In this document: positions 9,487 through 18,008 of the stretch, piece by piece
How positions within the stretch are numbered: position 1 is the first letter of the stretch
How the letters are laid out: each line of letters begins with the position of its first letter
Assembly (NCBI GenBank): GCA_902781455.1
Contig: CACZJF010000005.1
Coordinates: 1-64,000, forward strand
Direction of reading: 5' to 3'
DNA from: an uncultured Lachnospiraceae bacterium
GTDB taxonomy: Bacteria > Bacillota > Clostridia > Lachnospirales > Lachnospiraceae
DNA length: 64,000 nucleotides
Made by a program: the position numbers and the translations under genes
Notes under the pieces: generated by a model
Told to the model about the DNA's origin: nothing
What the model saw: the letters and a program-made list of their open reading frames with translations, nothing else
Databases searched by the model: none

Positions 9487-11375
9487 TTATGACCAAAATA
9501 GAGAGTAAACCTGATCAGAATAGTCATCTGCCTTTTTGGAAGAAGATACTTCATGTTGTTGTGTTTCTTTCTTTGTTTATTCTGATATTTTACTGTTTTT
9601 CCCATGTTTTTGAAGAGAAAACTCATAAATATGACACTTTATACTCTTCTGAGAAAAACTCCATGGACTATCTGTGTGCAGGTATTTCACATACCTACTA
9701 TGGAATCAATCCCGTCTATGTTTATACCCATTCAGGATATAAAGGTTATAACTTAGGTGATGAGGCGCAGAATATCAGGTTTTCGTATTTCTGGCTTCGG
9801 GAGGCTTTGAAGACCCAGAGTCCTAAGGTGTTTTTCCTGGATGTAGGAGGTTTGTTTTACAGTGAGTCTTCCATGGCAGAAGGGTGGAAATTGAAGGAAT
9901 ATTCCGATATGCGATTCTCCATGGAGAAGATTCACGCAGCGGCTGAAGGGACTAAAGAGCGGAATACGAGAATTGGAGCATTATTTCCCTTATTGTATTT
10001 TCATTCAAACTGGAAGTCGCTGTCTGAAGCACGTTTTTCCGGGGAAGATACCTCTTCTTTAGGTGCCAGAGTTGTGTGGGGAAAGAATGGCTCAGCTGAT
10101 CCACTGGAAGTTCATCCATATGATATTCAATATGAAGGAGATAAAATATATAGGGAGAGCAGCATCATTTCGGCTGAGAATAAAGCTTTTTTTGAACGGA
10201 TATTACAACTATGCAAGGACAATCAGGTTGAACTGGTTCCTTATAAGACACCTACGAATAACTGGGATGTGAATCGAAAGAAAATAACGGAAGATTTTGT
10301 GAGTAAATATGGACTCAATCTCCTGGACATGAATGGTATTGTAAACATAAACTGGGAGACAGATACATATGATGGTGGTTATCATCTGAACTTTTGGGGT
10401 AACTGCAAAGCTTCTGAATGTGTTTGTGAGTATCTTAAGGATCATTACGGAGAGATTCCTGTTTCAAGAGATGCTGAGGATGAATGGGAGAAGTTGATAG
10501 AAGATTATAATCTGGAATATATAAAATCATTGTTTCCTTCAGATGTTCAAAGGGATTATTATTTTAACTGGCTAAAACAAAATAAAGACAAGCTGATTAT
10601 TGCTCTGGCAGTAAGAGATAATCTGTCAGGTGACCAGAATGCGATCGATCATTATTTAAAGAGCCTTGGTCTTTCAGGCTATGCTGAAGAGAACTTGAAT
10701 CAGTCTATGATTGCTCTGATTAAAAACGGAAAAGTAGTAGCTGAAACATGGAGTGACGATAAATTGAAGTATAATAAAACGTTGAAGCCGGGAGATGCAG
10801 TAAAAACAGTTCAGATTGGAAGCACGGGGAAGAAGAGTCGTCTGGTAACAGATGCCGGTCTCGCTTCTGTCGTTTTGGACGGAGCGGAGTATGCCTTAAA
10901 TCAGCAGGGATTGAATATGGTTGTAATGAACCAGGATACCGGTCAGATTATATCCAGCTCTGTACATTTCAATACAGATTCGTGGCTTGTGAATGACGAG
11001 TCATATGGGTCTGATTTTTGGAAAGATGTATCGATCAAAGAAGGCGTTCAGTATTCAATTAGCGGATTGGCAGAAAATAACATTTTGGCAGAGGAAATCA
11101 TGTTTCATCCCTATACAAAAGGTTGCTTTTATATAACGAGTGCGGAGGGAAAGAACCTGGCTTTGGACTATCATTCTGATTCTGGGGATTGGACAGTTGA
11201 ATGGTCGGACTATCGCAGCTTTCCTGATGAACTGTGGGTGTTAATACCTAAGGGAGAGAAAGAATATCAGATACGCTCACTGATGAACAATACAGTTCTT
11301 TCAACAATGGAAGGGGAACTTGTTGCGGGGCAACCCGAGGGTAGCAGTCAGTCTTTTCGTATTCAACAGAAGTAG
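9483..11375 (+). CDS. Membrane-anchored SGNH/DltD-like protein with ILEI-like and ricin-like domains
   Basis: The 630-residue protein has one N-terminal membrane helix (about 24-42), with the rest predicted outside. Residues 55-330 resemble the SGNH hydrolase/acyltransferase fold of the AlgJ/AlgX/DltD type. AGISHTYYG carries the candidate nucleophile Ser69, and YDGGYHLNFWG carries Asp297 and His301. Residues about 385-510 look like an interleukin-like (ILEI/FAM3-type) domain with the hallmark GLNMVVMNQDTGQI and a later SSSVHFNTD. Residues 535-630 resemble a ricin-type beta-trefoil (FYITSAEGKNLAL, then VLSTMEGELV, ending SFRIQQ). The start overlaps gtrA (ATGA), so the two are translationally coupled. 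It probably modifies or binds surface glycan and may partner the MBOAT at 14459. Domain calls two and three are by pattern only. Confidence 0.6.
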   Translation: MIMTKIESKPDQNSHLPFWKKILHVVVFLSLFILIFYCFSHVFEEKTHKYDTLYSSEKNSMDYLCAGISHTYYGINPVYVYTHSGYKGYNLGDEAQNIRFSYFWLREALKTQSPKVFFLDVGGLFYSESSMAEGWKLKEYSDMRFSMEKIHAAAEGTKERNTRIGALFPLLYFHSNWKSLSEARFSGEDTSSLGARVVWGKNGSADPLEVHPYDIQYEGDKIYRESSIISAENKAFFERILQLCKDNQVELVPYKTPTNNWDVNRKKITEDFVSKYGLNLLDMNGIVNINWETDTYDGGYHLNFWGNCKASECVCEYLKDHYGEIPVSRDAEDEWEKLIEDYNLEYIKSLFPSDVQRDYYFNWLKQNKDKLIIALAVRDNLSGDQNAIDHYLKSLGLSGYAEENLNQSMIALIKNGKVVAETWSDDKLKYNKTLKPGDAVKTVQIGSTGKKSRLVTDAGLASVVLDGAEYALNQQGLNMVVMNQDTGQIISSSVHFNTDSWLVNDESYGSDFWKDVSIKEGVQYSISGLAENNILAEEIMFHPYTKGCFYITSAEGKNLALDYHSDSGDWTVEWSDYRSFPDELWVLIPKGEKEYQIRSLMNNTVLSTMEGELVAGQPEGSSQSFRIQQK

Positions 11376-11405
11376 GTGTATGAAGAAAACAAATGAGGTA
11401 TAGTT

Positions 11406-13067
11406 ATGGATTACTGGGCAGAATATCACAGATGGATTGAGAATGCAGTTATAGATCAGGATCTGTCTATAGAACTGAATAATATGACTCCGGAGCAGGT
11501 GGAAGATGCATTTTATCGGGAGCTTGCCTTTGGTACCGGAGGACTTCGGGGGACAATTGGTGCCGGAACCAATCGAATGAATGTATATACTGTCGCAAAG
11601 GCAAGTCAGGGTCTGGCTGATTATCTCAAGAAGCAGGCATCTGAGTCAGGTCAGGAGTGTCCCAGTGTGGTGATTGGCTATGACAGTCGGATTAAGTCGG
11701 ACCTGTTTGCGAAAGTAGCAGCAGGTGTCTTTCTGAATAATGGGATTAAGACGTATCTATGGTCGGAACTGCTTCCGGTTCCGACGGTATCCTTCGCGGT
11801 TCGCTTTCTGAAAGCTTCCGCGGGAATCATGATCACCGCATCGCATAATCCTTCCAGGTACAATGGATACAAAGTGTATGGTGCAGATGGCTGCCAGATA
11901 ACGACAGGCGCTGCTTCTGCAATCCTGAGTGAGATTGAGAAGGTTGATTGCTTTTCTGTTCCGATCGATACAGAACCAGAAGTTTCTCTGATCGGGGAGG
12001 AGGTACTAGCTGCTTTCATAGAGGAAGTCAAGAATCAATCAGTACTTTTTGGAGATGCAGTAAACAGGGATGTGGCGATTGTCTATACGCCCCTGAACGG
12101 AGCTGGAAGGAAGCCTGTTGCCCGGGTGCTTCGGGAAACCGGCTTTACCAATATCACTGTAGTGAAGGAACAGGAGAATCCGGATGGACACTTTCCAACC
12201 TGCCCTTATCCGAACCCAGAGATTCGCGAGGCTATGGAACTTGGTCTGTCTTACTGCAGAAAGACAGGAGCAGACCTCCTGATTGCTACGGATCCGGACT
12301 GTGATCGCTGTGGCATTGCAGTGAAGGAAGATGAGGACTATCGGTTGCTGACAGGGAACGAGGTAGGGCTTTTGCTGCTGGATTATATCTGCAGACAGCG
12401 GAAGGAACACGGCAGGATGCCGGCGCATCCTGTATTTGTTAAGACTATCGTCACGATGGATCTGGCAGAAAGGATTGCTTCTTTCTATGGTGTGGAAACA
12501 CGGAATGTGCTGACTGGATTCAAGTTTATCGGCGAGGTGATCGGTGAGCTTGAGAAGGCAGGACGGGAGAAAGACTATATCTGCGGATTTGAGGAGTCTT
12601 ACGGCTATCTGACAGGAAGTTATGTGCGAGATAAGGATGGAGTAAACGCAGCGTTTATGATCTGCGAGATGTTTGCCTGGTACAAGACCAGAGGAATCAG
12701 TTTGATTGAAAAGCTGAATGAGATATACCATACTTTCGGCTTTTGCATGAATACGCTGCATTCTTATGAGTTTGACGGTTCCGCCGGAATGGTGAAGATG
12801 CAGGAAATCATGAATTCGTTCCGAAGTGGAGTTAAGGATTTCGGCGGAAGAAAGGTGCTTGCATGTCAAGACTATCTGGATGGAATCGGGGGACTGCCGA
12901 AATCTGATGTGTTGAAGTATCAATTGGAGGACGAGTGTTCTCTGGTGGTGAGACCGTCCGGGACTGAACCGAAGCTGAAACTCTATGTCAGTGTGACAGC
13001 AGAGGACGCACAGGCAGCGAAGGAGATGGAACATCTTATCGTATCAGATGCGGAACATATGCTATAA
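11406..13067 (+). CDS. pgcA: Phosphoglucomutase/phosphomannomutase
   Basis: The 553-residue protein is a full-length alpha-D-phosphohexomutase. The active-site loop TASHNPSRYNGYK carries the phosphorylated Ser146, the metal loop DPDCDRCG carries Asp296, Asp298 and Asp300, the sugar loop is GFEESYGYL (Glu396, Ser398), and the phosphate-binding loop is RPSGTEPKLKLY near the C-terminus. It interconverts hexose 6- and 1-phosphates in the cytoplasm, feeding nucleotide-sugar synthesis such as the nucleotidyltransferase domain at 7106-9037. GAGG lies ahead of ATG 11406. The length suits the Bacillus PgcA-type group. It cannot be told from sequence whether glucose or mannose phosphate is preferred; the symbol follows the Bacillus family member. 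Confidence 0.88.
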   Translation: MDYWAEYHRWIENAVIDQDLSIELNNMTPEQVEDAFYRELAFGTGGLRGTIGAGTNRMNVYTVAKASQGLADYLKKQASESGQECPSVVIGYDSRIKSDLFAKVAAGVFLNNGIKTYLWSELLPVPTVSFAVRFLKASAGIMITASHNPSRYNGYKVYGADGCQITTGAASAILSEIEKVDCFSVPIDTEPEVSLIGEEVLAAFIEEVKNQSVLFGDAVNRDVAIVYTPLNGAGRKPVARVLRETGFTNITVVKEQENPDGHFPTCPYPNPEIREAMELGLSYCRKTGADLLIATDPDCDRCGIAVKEDEDYRLLTGNEVGLLLLDYICRQRKEHGRMPAHPVFVKTIVTMDLAERIASFYGVETRNVLTGFKFIGEVIGELEKAGREKDYICGFEESYGYLTGSYVRDKDGVNAAFMICEMFAWYKTRGISLIEKLNEIYHTFGFCMNTLHSYEFDGSAGMVKMQEIMNSFRSGVKDFGGRKVLACQDYLDGIGGLPKSDVLKYQLEDECSLVVRPSGTEPKLKLYVSVTAEDAQAAKEMEHLIVSDAEHML

Positions 13068-13113
13068 GCATTATTTAGCACGCCCATAGGCTGATCGGAA
13101 TGTGGTAATGGCG

Positions 13114-14373
13114 ATGGATAAGATTCGGGTTTTACATATCTCTAAATATTATCACCCGTTTTCCGGCGGAACAGAACTGGTGGCGCGTCAGTGTGTAAGA
13201 ACTCTGCAGGAGTCAGTGCACCAGGAATATGAGCAGGCAGTGTTTTGCTTTGATCATAAAGGAATGAAAGGACCTTTTGCGGGAGAACGGTCGGAAGATT
13301 CTGTGGATCTGGTGGATGGTATCCGTGTGGTGAGATGTGCGTGTGAGGCAAAGATTGCGTCACAGTCTATTTCTTTTTCATACCGCAGGAGACTGACGGC
13401 TGTATTTCAACAGTTTAACCCAGATGTTGTGATACTGCACTATCCGAATCCTTTTGCAACGCATTATTTGATGCCGCTTTTAAAACCAAAGCAAAAGCTG
13501 ATGATCTTCTGGCATCTGGATATTGTCAAACAGAGAATACTAAGGAAGCTGTTTATCGGACAGAACCGCTGCCTGTTAGATCGGGCAGACTGTATCATTG
13601 CAACCAGTCCGAATTATATCGAAGGAAGTCAGTGGCTCAGACAATACCGGGAAAAGTGTGTGGTCATACCGAATTGCATCGATGAGAAGAAACTTGAAGA
13701 TCATCTCATGAAGAATTCGCAGGCGGTGGATCGCGTTCGACAGCGTTACCAGGAAAAGATTCTGTGTCTTGCAGTCGGAAGGCATGTTGAATATAAAGGG
13801 TTTCGGTATTTGATTGAAGCCGCACAGTATCTGGATGAGCGTTTTACAATTGTAATGATGGGGGCAGGACCTCTGACAGAAAAGCTAAAGCAACAGGCGA
13901 AGGAACTGGAAAACCACCATGATAATCAACGTAGGAAATCTGCATCAGTTGCCGGTTCAGAATCGATAGAAAGAGCAGATTCCCTTCCGGATATCATATT
14001 TGCAGGATTGGTCTCTGACGAAGAACTCAGGAATTATCTGTATGCATGTGATATCTTTTGTTTTCCATCGATTACAAAGAACGAAGCATTTGGTATCGCT
14101 TTGGCGGAGGCGATGTATTGTGGGAAGCCTGCAGTGACATTCACCATAGAGGGATCGGGCGTGAACTATGTCAGCCCAGGCGGCGTCACAGGGATTGAAT
14201 GTCCAAATCGTGACAGTAGGGCATATGCAGCCGCGATGCGATTACTGGCGGATCGTCCGGACTTAAGAGAGCAGTATGGACAGGCAGCCAGAAAGCGGGT
14301 TGAGGAACTATTCTTGTACAGGCAGTTTTCAAGACATATTCAGGAACTGTTACAAGAGCTGACAACGACCTGA
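13114..14373 (+). CDS. Family 4 glycosyltransferase
   Basis: This is a GT-B fold, GT4-type enzyme. It has an N-terminal HISKYYHPFSGGTEL acceptor-side loop, a middle VPNCID linker, and a C-terminal nucleotide-sugar site NEAFGIALAEAMYCGKPA containing the EX7E motif. I place the start at ATG 13114 (MDKIRVLH). ATG 13108 and GTG 13102 are in frame upstream, and none has a strong ribosome binding site. A polar insert of about 30 residues (NHHDNQRRKSASV and onward) sits between the two domains. No membrane helix is seen, so it acts in the cytoplasm, adding one sugar to a lipid-linked intermediate. Donor and acceptor are unknown. Confidence 0.85.
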   Translation: MDKIRVLHISKYYHPFSGGTELVARQCVRTLQESVHQEYEQAVFCFDHKGMKGPFAGERSEDSVDLVDGIRVVRCACEAKIASQSISFSYRRRLTAVFQQFNPDVVILHYPNPFATHYLMPLLKPKQKLMIFWHLDIVKQRILRKLFIGQNRCLLDRADCIIATSPNYIEGSQWLRQYREKCVVIPNCIDEKKLEDHLMKNSQAVDRVRQRYQEKILCLAVGRHVEYKGFRYLIEAAQYLDERFTIVMMGAGPLTEKLKQQAKELENHHDNQRRKSASVAGSESIERADSLPDIIFAGLVSDEELRNYLYACDIFCFPSITKNEAFGIALAEAMYCGKPAVTFTIEGSGVNYVSPGGVTGIECPNRDSRAYAAAMRLLADRPDLREQYGQAARKRVEELFLYRQFSRHIQELLQELTTT

Positions 14374-14458
14374 CAAGGTGTTTCTCTCATCATAGGAGCT
14401 TCAAAAGACTGTTATATGAGAGCGTTGTCAGGATCAGGAGTTTGCTGGAAAGGCCGAA

Positions 14459-16003
14459 TTGGGTAGTATGAGCTTTGTATCGTATGAATTCATAGGCTTC
14501 GTATTTGCACTGATCCTTCTTTACTTTATTAGTCCTGTGAAGGTCAGATGCTATGTCTTGCTGGCTGGGAGTGTTTTTTTCTATTATCAGTCCGGCTGGC
14601 AAGGGATGATATTTCTGGGTGTTGCGGCGTTGATCACATATGCCTCTGCTCTGGCGATGGGAAAGCTCCGTGGGACTGTTGGGGTAAAAACAACGGAAGA
14701 TCACAGAGATAGTGCTTTCGTTGTTTTGATGATCAGCCTCCTGTTCCTGCTTGCCATGCTTCTTTATGCTAAGATTGGAAGACAGGTGACGGAAGCGTTT
14801 GGAAAGATTCTGCAGGGAGAGGAGATTACAGCATCGGTGATTGTTCCGCTTGGAATCTCCTACTATACGTTTGCTGCAGTGGGGTATCTGGCGGATGTAT
14901 ATTGGAAGAAGGATCGACCGGAGAAAAATCCGTTCAAATTGGTTCTGTACCTGTGTTACTTTCCACAGATTCTTCAAGGGCCGATTCCGAAACACAAACG
15001 TCTTGCTCCGTTGTTGAATGAAGGACATCGGTTTGACTATGAGAGAGTGTGCTTTGGACTGCAGAGAGCGGTCTGGGGTTTTTTCAAGAAGCTTGTCATA
15101 GCAGACCGGCTGGCGATCATGGTCAACCAGGTGTTTGATCATTATCTGAACTATACGGGTTTGATTTTCGTATTTGGACTGGTAGGCGCTGTATTCCAGC
15201 TTTATACAGACTTTTCCGGATGTATGGATATCGCCCTGGGCGTATCAGAGGTTTTCGGGATTACGTTGGAGGAAAACTTCAGGAGACCATTCTTTGCGAC
15301 CTCTGCGGCAGAATTCTGGCGTCGTTGGCATATTACCCTTGGAGCCTGGTTCAAAGATTATGTCTATATGCCCCTTTCTACAGCGCCGTGGGTGATGGAG
15401 ATCGGAAAGTTTTTTCGTAAACATATCAGCAAATCTGCTGGCAGGAATATTGTAACGACCATCCCGCTTCTTGTGGTGTGGATCCTGACCGGATTGTGGC
15501 ATGGGACCGGCCTGGACTATGTTGTCTGGGGGCTTTACTGGGGAGGAATCATCATTCTCTCTACATGGTTGACTCCGGTCTATCGAAAGCTGAATAAACG
15601 TTTTGGCCTGACTGATGATCTGGGATGGTGGCGGGTGCTGCGTCAGCTTCGAACCTTTGGCATCTATATGGTTGGCAGGCTGCTGACGCTGCCGGGAAAT
15701 CTGCTGACAAGCCGGTGGATCGGCAGGAAGATCTTTACCTTTAATCCATGGGTTTTGTTCGATGGAACATTATTCAACCTGGGCTGGGATATGAAGGATG
15801 CCTGGGCAGCAATTATTGCGTTATTAATTCTCTGGAGGGTGAGTGTATTACAGGAAAGAGGGGTTCAGATTCGTAAGTCGGTTGCAGCCTGGCCACTTCC
15901 GCTGCGGTGGCTGTTCTATTATGGGGCGATCTTTGCAGTGCTGATCTTTGGGATTTATGGAAGTGGATTCAATGCTTCTTCATTTGTATATATGAATTAC
16001 TGA
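14459..16003 (+). CDS. MBOAT-family O-acyltransferase, DltB-like (set 1)
   Basis: The protein has about 514 residues from TTG 14459, which lies five bases after GGAAAGG; ATG 14468 is an alternative start. It has many membrane helices and the MBOAT signatures: VPLGISYYTFAAVGYLADV, CYFPQILQGPI, NFRRPFFATSAAEFWRRWH, and LTGLWHGTGLDYVVWG with the conserved His348. DltB and AlgI proteins of this type receive an activated acyl or aminoacyl group from a carrier protein and pass it across the membrane. The next two genes encode a carrier protein and an AMP-forming ligase. The three form a Dlt-like module, and an SGNH/DltD-like partner may be the protein at 9483-11375. The group transferred is not known to be D-alanine. 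Confidence 0.85.
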   Translation: MGSMSFVSYEFIGFVFALILLYFISPVKVRCYVLLAGSVFFYYQSGWQGMIFLGVAALITYASALAMGKLRGTVGVKTTEDHRDSAFVVLMISLLFLLAMLLYAKIGRQVTEAFGKILQGEEITASVIVPLGISYYTFAAVGYLADVYWKKDRPEKNPFKLVLYLCYFPQILQGPIPKHKRLAPLLNEGHRFDYERVCFGLQRAVWGFFKKLVIADRLAIMVNQVFDHYLNYTGLIFVFGLVGAVFQLYTDFSGCMDIALGVSEVFGITLEENFRRPFFATSAAEFWRRWHITLGAWFKDYVYMPLSTAPWVMEIGKFFRKHISKSAGRNIVTTIPLLVVWILTGLWHGTGLDYVVWGLYWGGIIILSTWLTPVYRKLNKRFGLTDDLGWWRVLRQLRTFGIYMVGRLLTLPGNLLTSRWIGRKIFTFNPWVLFDGTLFNLGWDMKDAWAAIIALLILWRVSVLQERGVQIRKSVAAWPLPLRWLFYYGAIFAVLIFGIYGSGFNASSFVYMNY

Positions 16004-16058
16004 TGGTTAAATAGCATTTGAGTATCTGAAAAAAAGGCAGAAGAAAGGAAGGCAAGTT

Positions 16059-16289
16059 ATGGAAGAAAGAGTATTGGAACTGTTATCAGAGGAGTTTCCG
16101 GAGATTGATTTTACTTCATCGGAGGCGTTGGTGGATGATGGAATCCTGGATTCCATGACTATCACGGGGATCATCGCAACACTTTCCATGGAGTTTGGAA
16201 TTACGATTCCTTATGAGGAGATCGTGGAGGAGAACTTCAACTCCATCAAGGGACTTGCAGCTATGGTGGAACGACTGCAGAACCAGTAA
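16059..16289 (+). CDS. Acyl carrier protein, DltC-like (set 1)
   Basis: The 76-residue acidic protein has AAGGAAGG ahead of ATG 16059. The phosphopantetheine attachment site is DDGILDSM with Ser32. Helix pattern and length match DltC/acyl carrier proteins. It would accept the acyl or aminoacyl group from the adenylating enzyme at 16428 and hand it to the MBOAT at 14459. A 43-base inverted-repeat element separates it from the ligase gene. It is similar in design to the second carrier protein at 38313 (both end near ENFNS followed by a last helix), so the two modules are paralogous. Confidence 0.9.
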   Translation: MEERVLELLSEEFPEIDFTSSEALVDDGILDSMTITGIIATLSMEFGITIPYEEIVEENFNSIKGLAAMVERLQNQ

Positions 16290-16331
16290 GACCAGAGATA
16301 AGAATGTTGCAGGAATCAGTTTGAGGGAGCT

Positions 16332-16374
16332 GAATACCGTTAGCGAACGTCGAAGACGTGAGGTTACGGTATTC
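16332..16374. repeat. Hairpin-forming palindromic element between carrier protein and ligase
   Basis: GAATACCGT (16332-16340) is perfectly repeated inverted as ACGGTATTC (16366-16374). Inside, ACGTC-GAA-GACGT (16347-16359) forms a second stem. A further palindrome CCGATCGG lies at 16379-16386. The compact nested structure resembles short dispersed palindromic repeats of the REP/MITE kind. In the operon it could tune expression of the ligase. No T-run follows, so it is not a standard terminator. Confidence 0.6.
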
Positions 16375-16427
16375 GCATCCGATCGGACGGAATCAGATAC
16401 AAAACATGGTTTTATAGAGGAGTTGTT

Positions 16428-17954
16428 ATGTCGCGGATATTGGCGGAACATGTTTTGACACTTGCCCAGAGCCAGCCGGAGAAGCAGGCTTTGTTGTTCA
16501 AGAAGGAGAGCCTGTCATACAGTGAACTCGCAGACCTAATCGTGAAGTGCGCGGGTTTTCTTTCCGGACTTGGGATTCGTAAGGGAGACCGGGTCCTCTT
16601 TACGGCGCTTTCAAAGCCGGAGACGGTTGCCATCTATCTGGGAATCCAGTATGCCGGTGCGGTTGCTGTGTCCATGGATAAAAATGCAACAGCGGAGGCT
16701 GGGTGGCAGATTTATTCTGATACAGATGCTTCTCTGTATATCACAGATAAACCGTGCGGAGAGTATGCAGGCCGGATGCGTCTGTTTTCTCTGCGGGAAT
16801 TGTATCATGCTTGTGTAGAGACTACGGCGGAGACCGTTGGTCGTCTGGAGCATAGCTCTCCGGATAGGGAGGACATCGCTGAGATGATCTTCACGACGGG
16901 GACAACCGGAAAGCCGAAGGGTGTGATGCTCAGCTACAGGGCTGTGTATCAGATCTCGAAGAACACGATTGATGGAATCGGGATTCTTCCTGATGACCGG
17001 GTTTTGGTTCCGCTGCCACTGAATCACTCGTTGGCATTGCGTGAACTGAGAGGCGCTCTGTGGCAGGGTGCAACGGTTGTACTGCAGAATGGATTTACCT
17101 TTGCCAGGGAGATGGAGAAAAACATCGTTGAACTTGGGTGTACCGGTATGGTGATTGTACCGGCTTCCCTGGAGCTTACGAGAAGCCAGATGCAGGACAT
17201 TTTCTCAGAGATTGTCGGGAAGCTGAGATATATTGAGGTTGGGGCTGGAAGTCTGACGGTGCGGCAGAGAAAAGAGTTTACCGCACTTCTTCCTGCGACA
17301 AAACTGAACAATACCTGGGGAAGTTCAGAGACCGGGGGAGCATTGTTTACAAACGTGAATGAAGTGGTGAAAGATCCGGTTCAGATTGCAGTGATTGGGA
17401 AACCACTTCTCGGTGTTGTTATTCGGATGCTGGACGCAGACGGACAGGAGATGCCTCATACTGATCATGATCATCCGGGCAGGCTGGCACTGAAGGGCGA
17501 TATGGTGATGTCTGGCTACTGGAACCGGGAAGCAGAGACGAAGGATGCTCTGCGAGATGGATGGCTTGTGACCAACGATATGGTCTATACGGACGAAGAC
17601 GGATATGTCTATATGCTTGGAAGGGCGGACGATATCATCAACGTCGGAGGAGAGAAGGTTTCCCCGGTTGAGGTAGAGAACCTGGCCGGAGAGTTCCCGG
17701 CAATCCGGGAGTGTGCCTGCATCGGCGTACCGGATCCGAAGGAAACGCTGGGCCAGATTCCGGTGCTGTTTCTGGTAGAAGGAGAGGGATTCTCCTTGGA
17801 GGAACTGAAGAAATATCTTCCCACTAGAATGGAGCGCTTCAAAGTACCACAGGAGTTTGTCACGGTTGATGCACTTCCAAGAAACCGTATGAAGAAGCTG
17901 GACCGAAAGACTATGCGAGCGCTATGGGAACAGCGGGAAGCGCTCGGCACATAA
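16428..17954 (+). CDS. AMP-forming acyl/aminoacyl ligase, DltA-like (set 1)
   Basis: The 508-residue ANL-superfamily enzyme has GAGGAG ahead of ATG 16428. The P-loop is TTGTTGKPKG (156-165), NNTWGSSETGG is the A5-type motif, NDMVYTDEDGYVYMLGRADDIINVGGEKVSP covers the hinge and A8 region (given as a landmark: VTNDMVYTDEDG then GRADDIINVGGEKV), and PRNRMKKLDRK near the end carries the catalytic Lys. It would adenylate a carboxylic or amino acid and load it on the carrier protein at 16059. It is grouped with DltA by context. The neighbouring AspT-like transporter hints at an amino-acid-related substrate, but residues dictating specificity cannot be judged by eye. Confidence 0.85.
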   Translation: MSRILAEHVLTLAQSQPEKQALLFKKESLSYSELADLIVKCAGFLSGLGIRKGDRVLFTALSKPETVAIYLGIQYAGAVAVSMDKNATAEAGWQIYSDTDASLYITDKPCGEYAGRMRLFSLRELYHACVETTAETVGRLEHSSPDREDIAEMIFTTGTTGKPKGVMLSYRAVYQISKNTIDGIGILPDDRVLVPLPLNHSLALRELRGALWQGATVVLQNGFTFAREMEKNIVELGCTGMVIVPASLELTRSQMQDIFSEIVGKLRYIEVGAGSLTVRQRKEFTALLPATKLNNTWGSSETGGALFTNVNEVVKDPVQIAVIGKPLLGVVIRMLDADGQEMPHTDHDHPGRLALKGDMVMSGYWNREAETKDALRDGWLVTNDMVYTDEDGYVYMLGRADDIINVGGEKVSPVEVENLAGEFPAIRECACIGVPDPKETLGQIPVLFLVEGEGFSLEELKKYLPTRMERFKVPQEFVTVDALPRNRMKKLDRKTMRALWEQREALGT

Positions 17955-18008
17955 GCTGAAAAGAAGATTACAATTATCGTTGTGTAGGAAAGCTGAGAAC
18001 GTGTAAAG

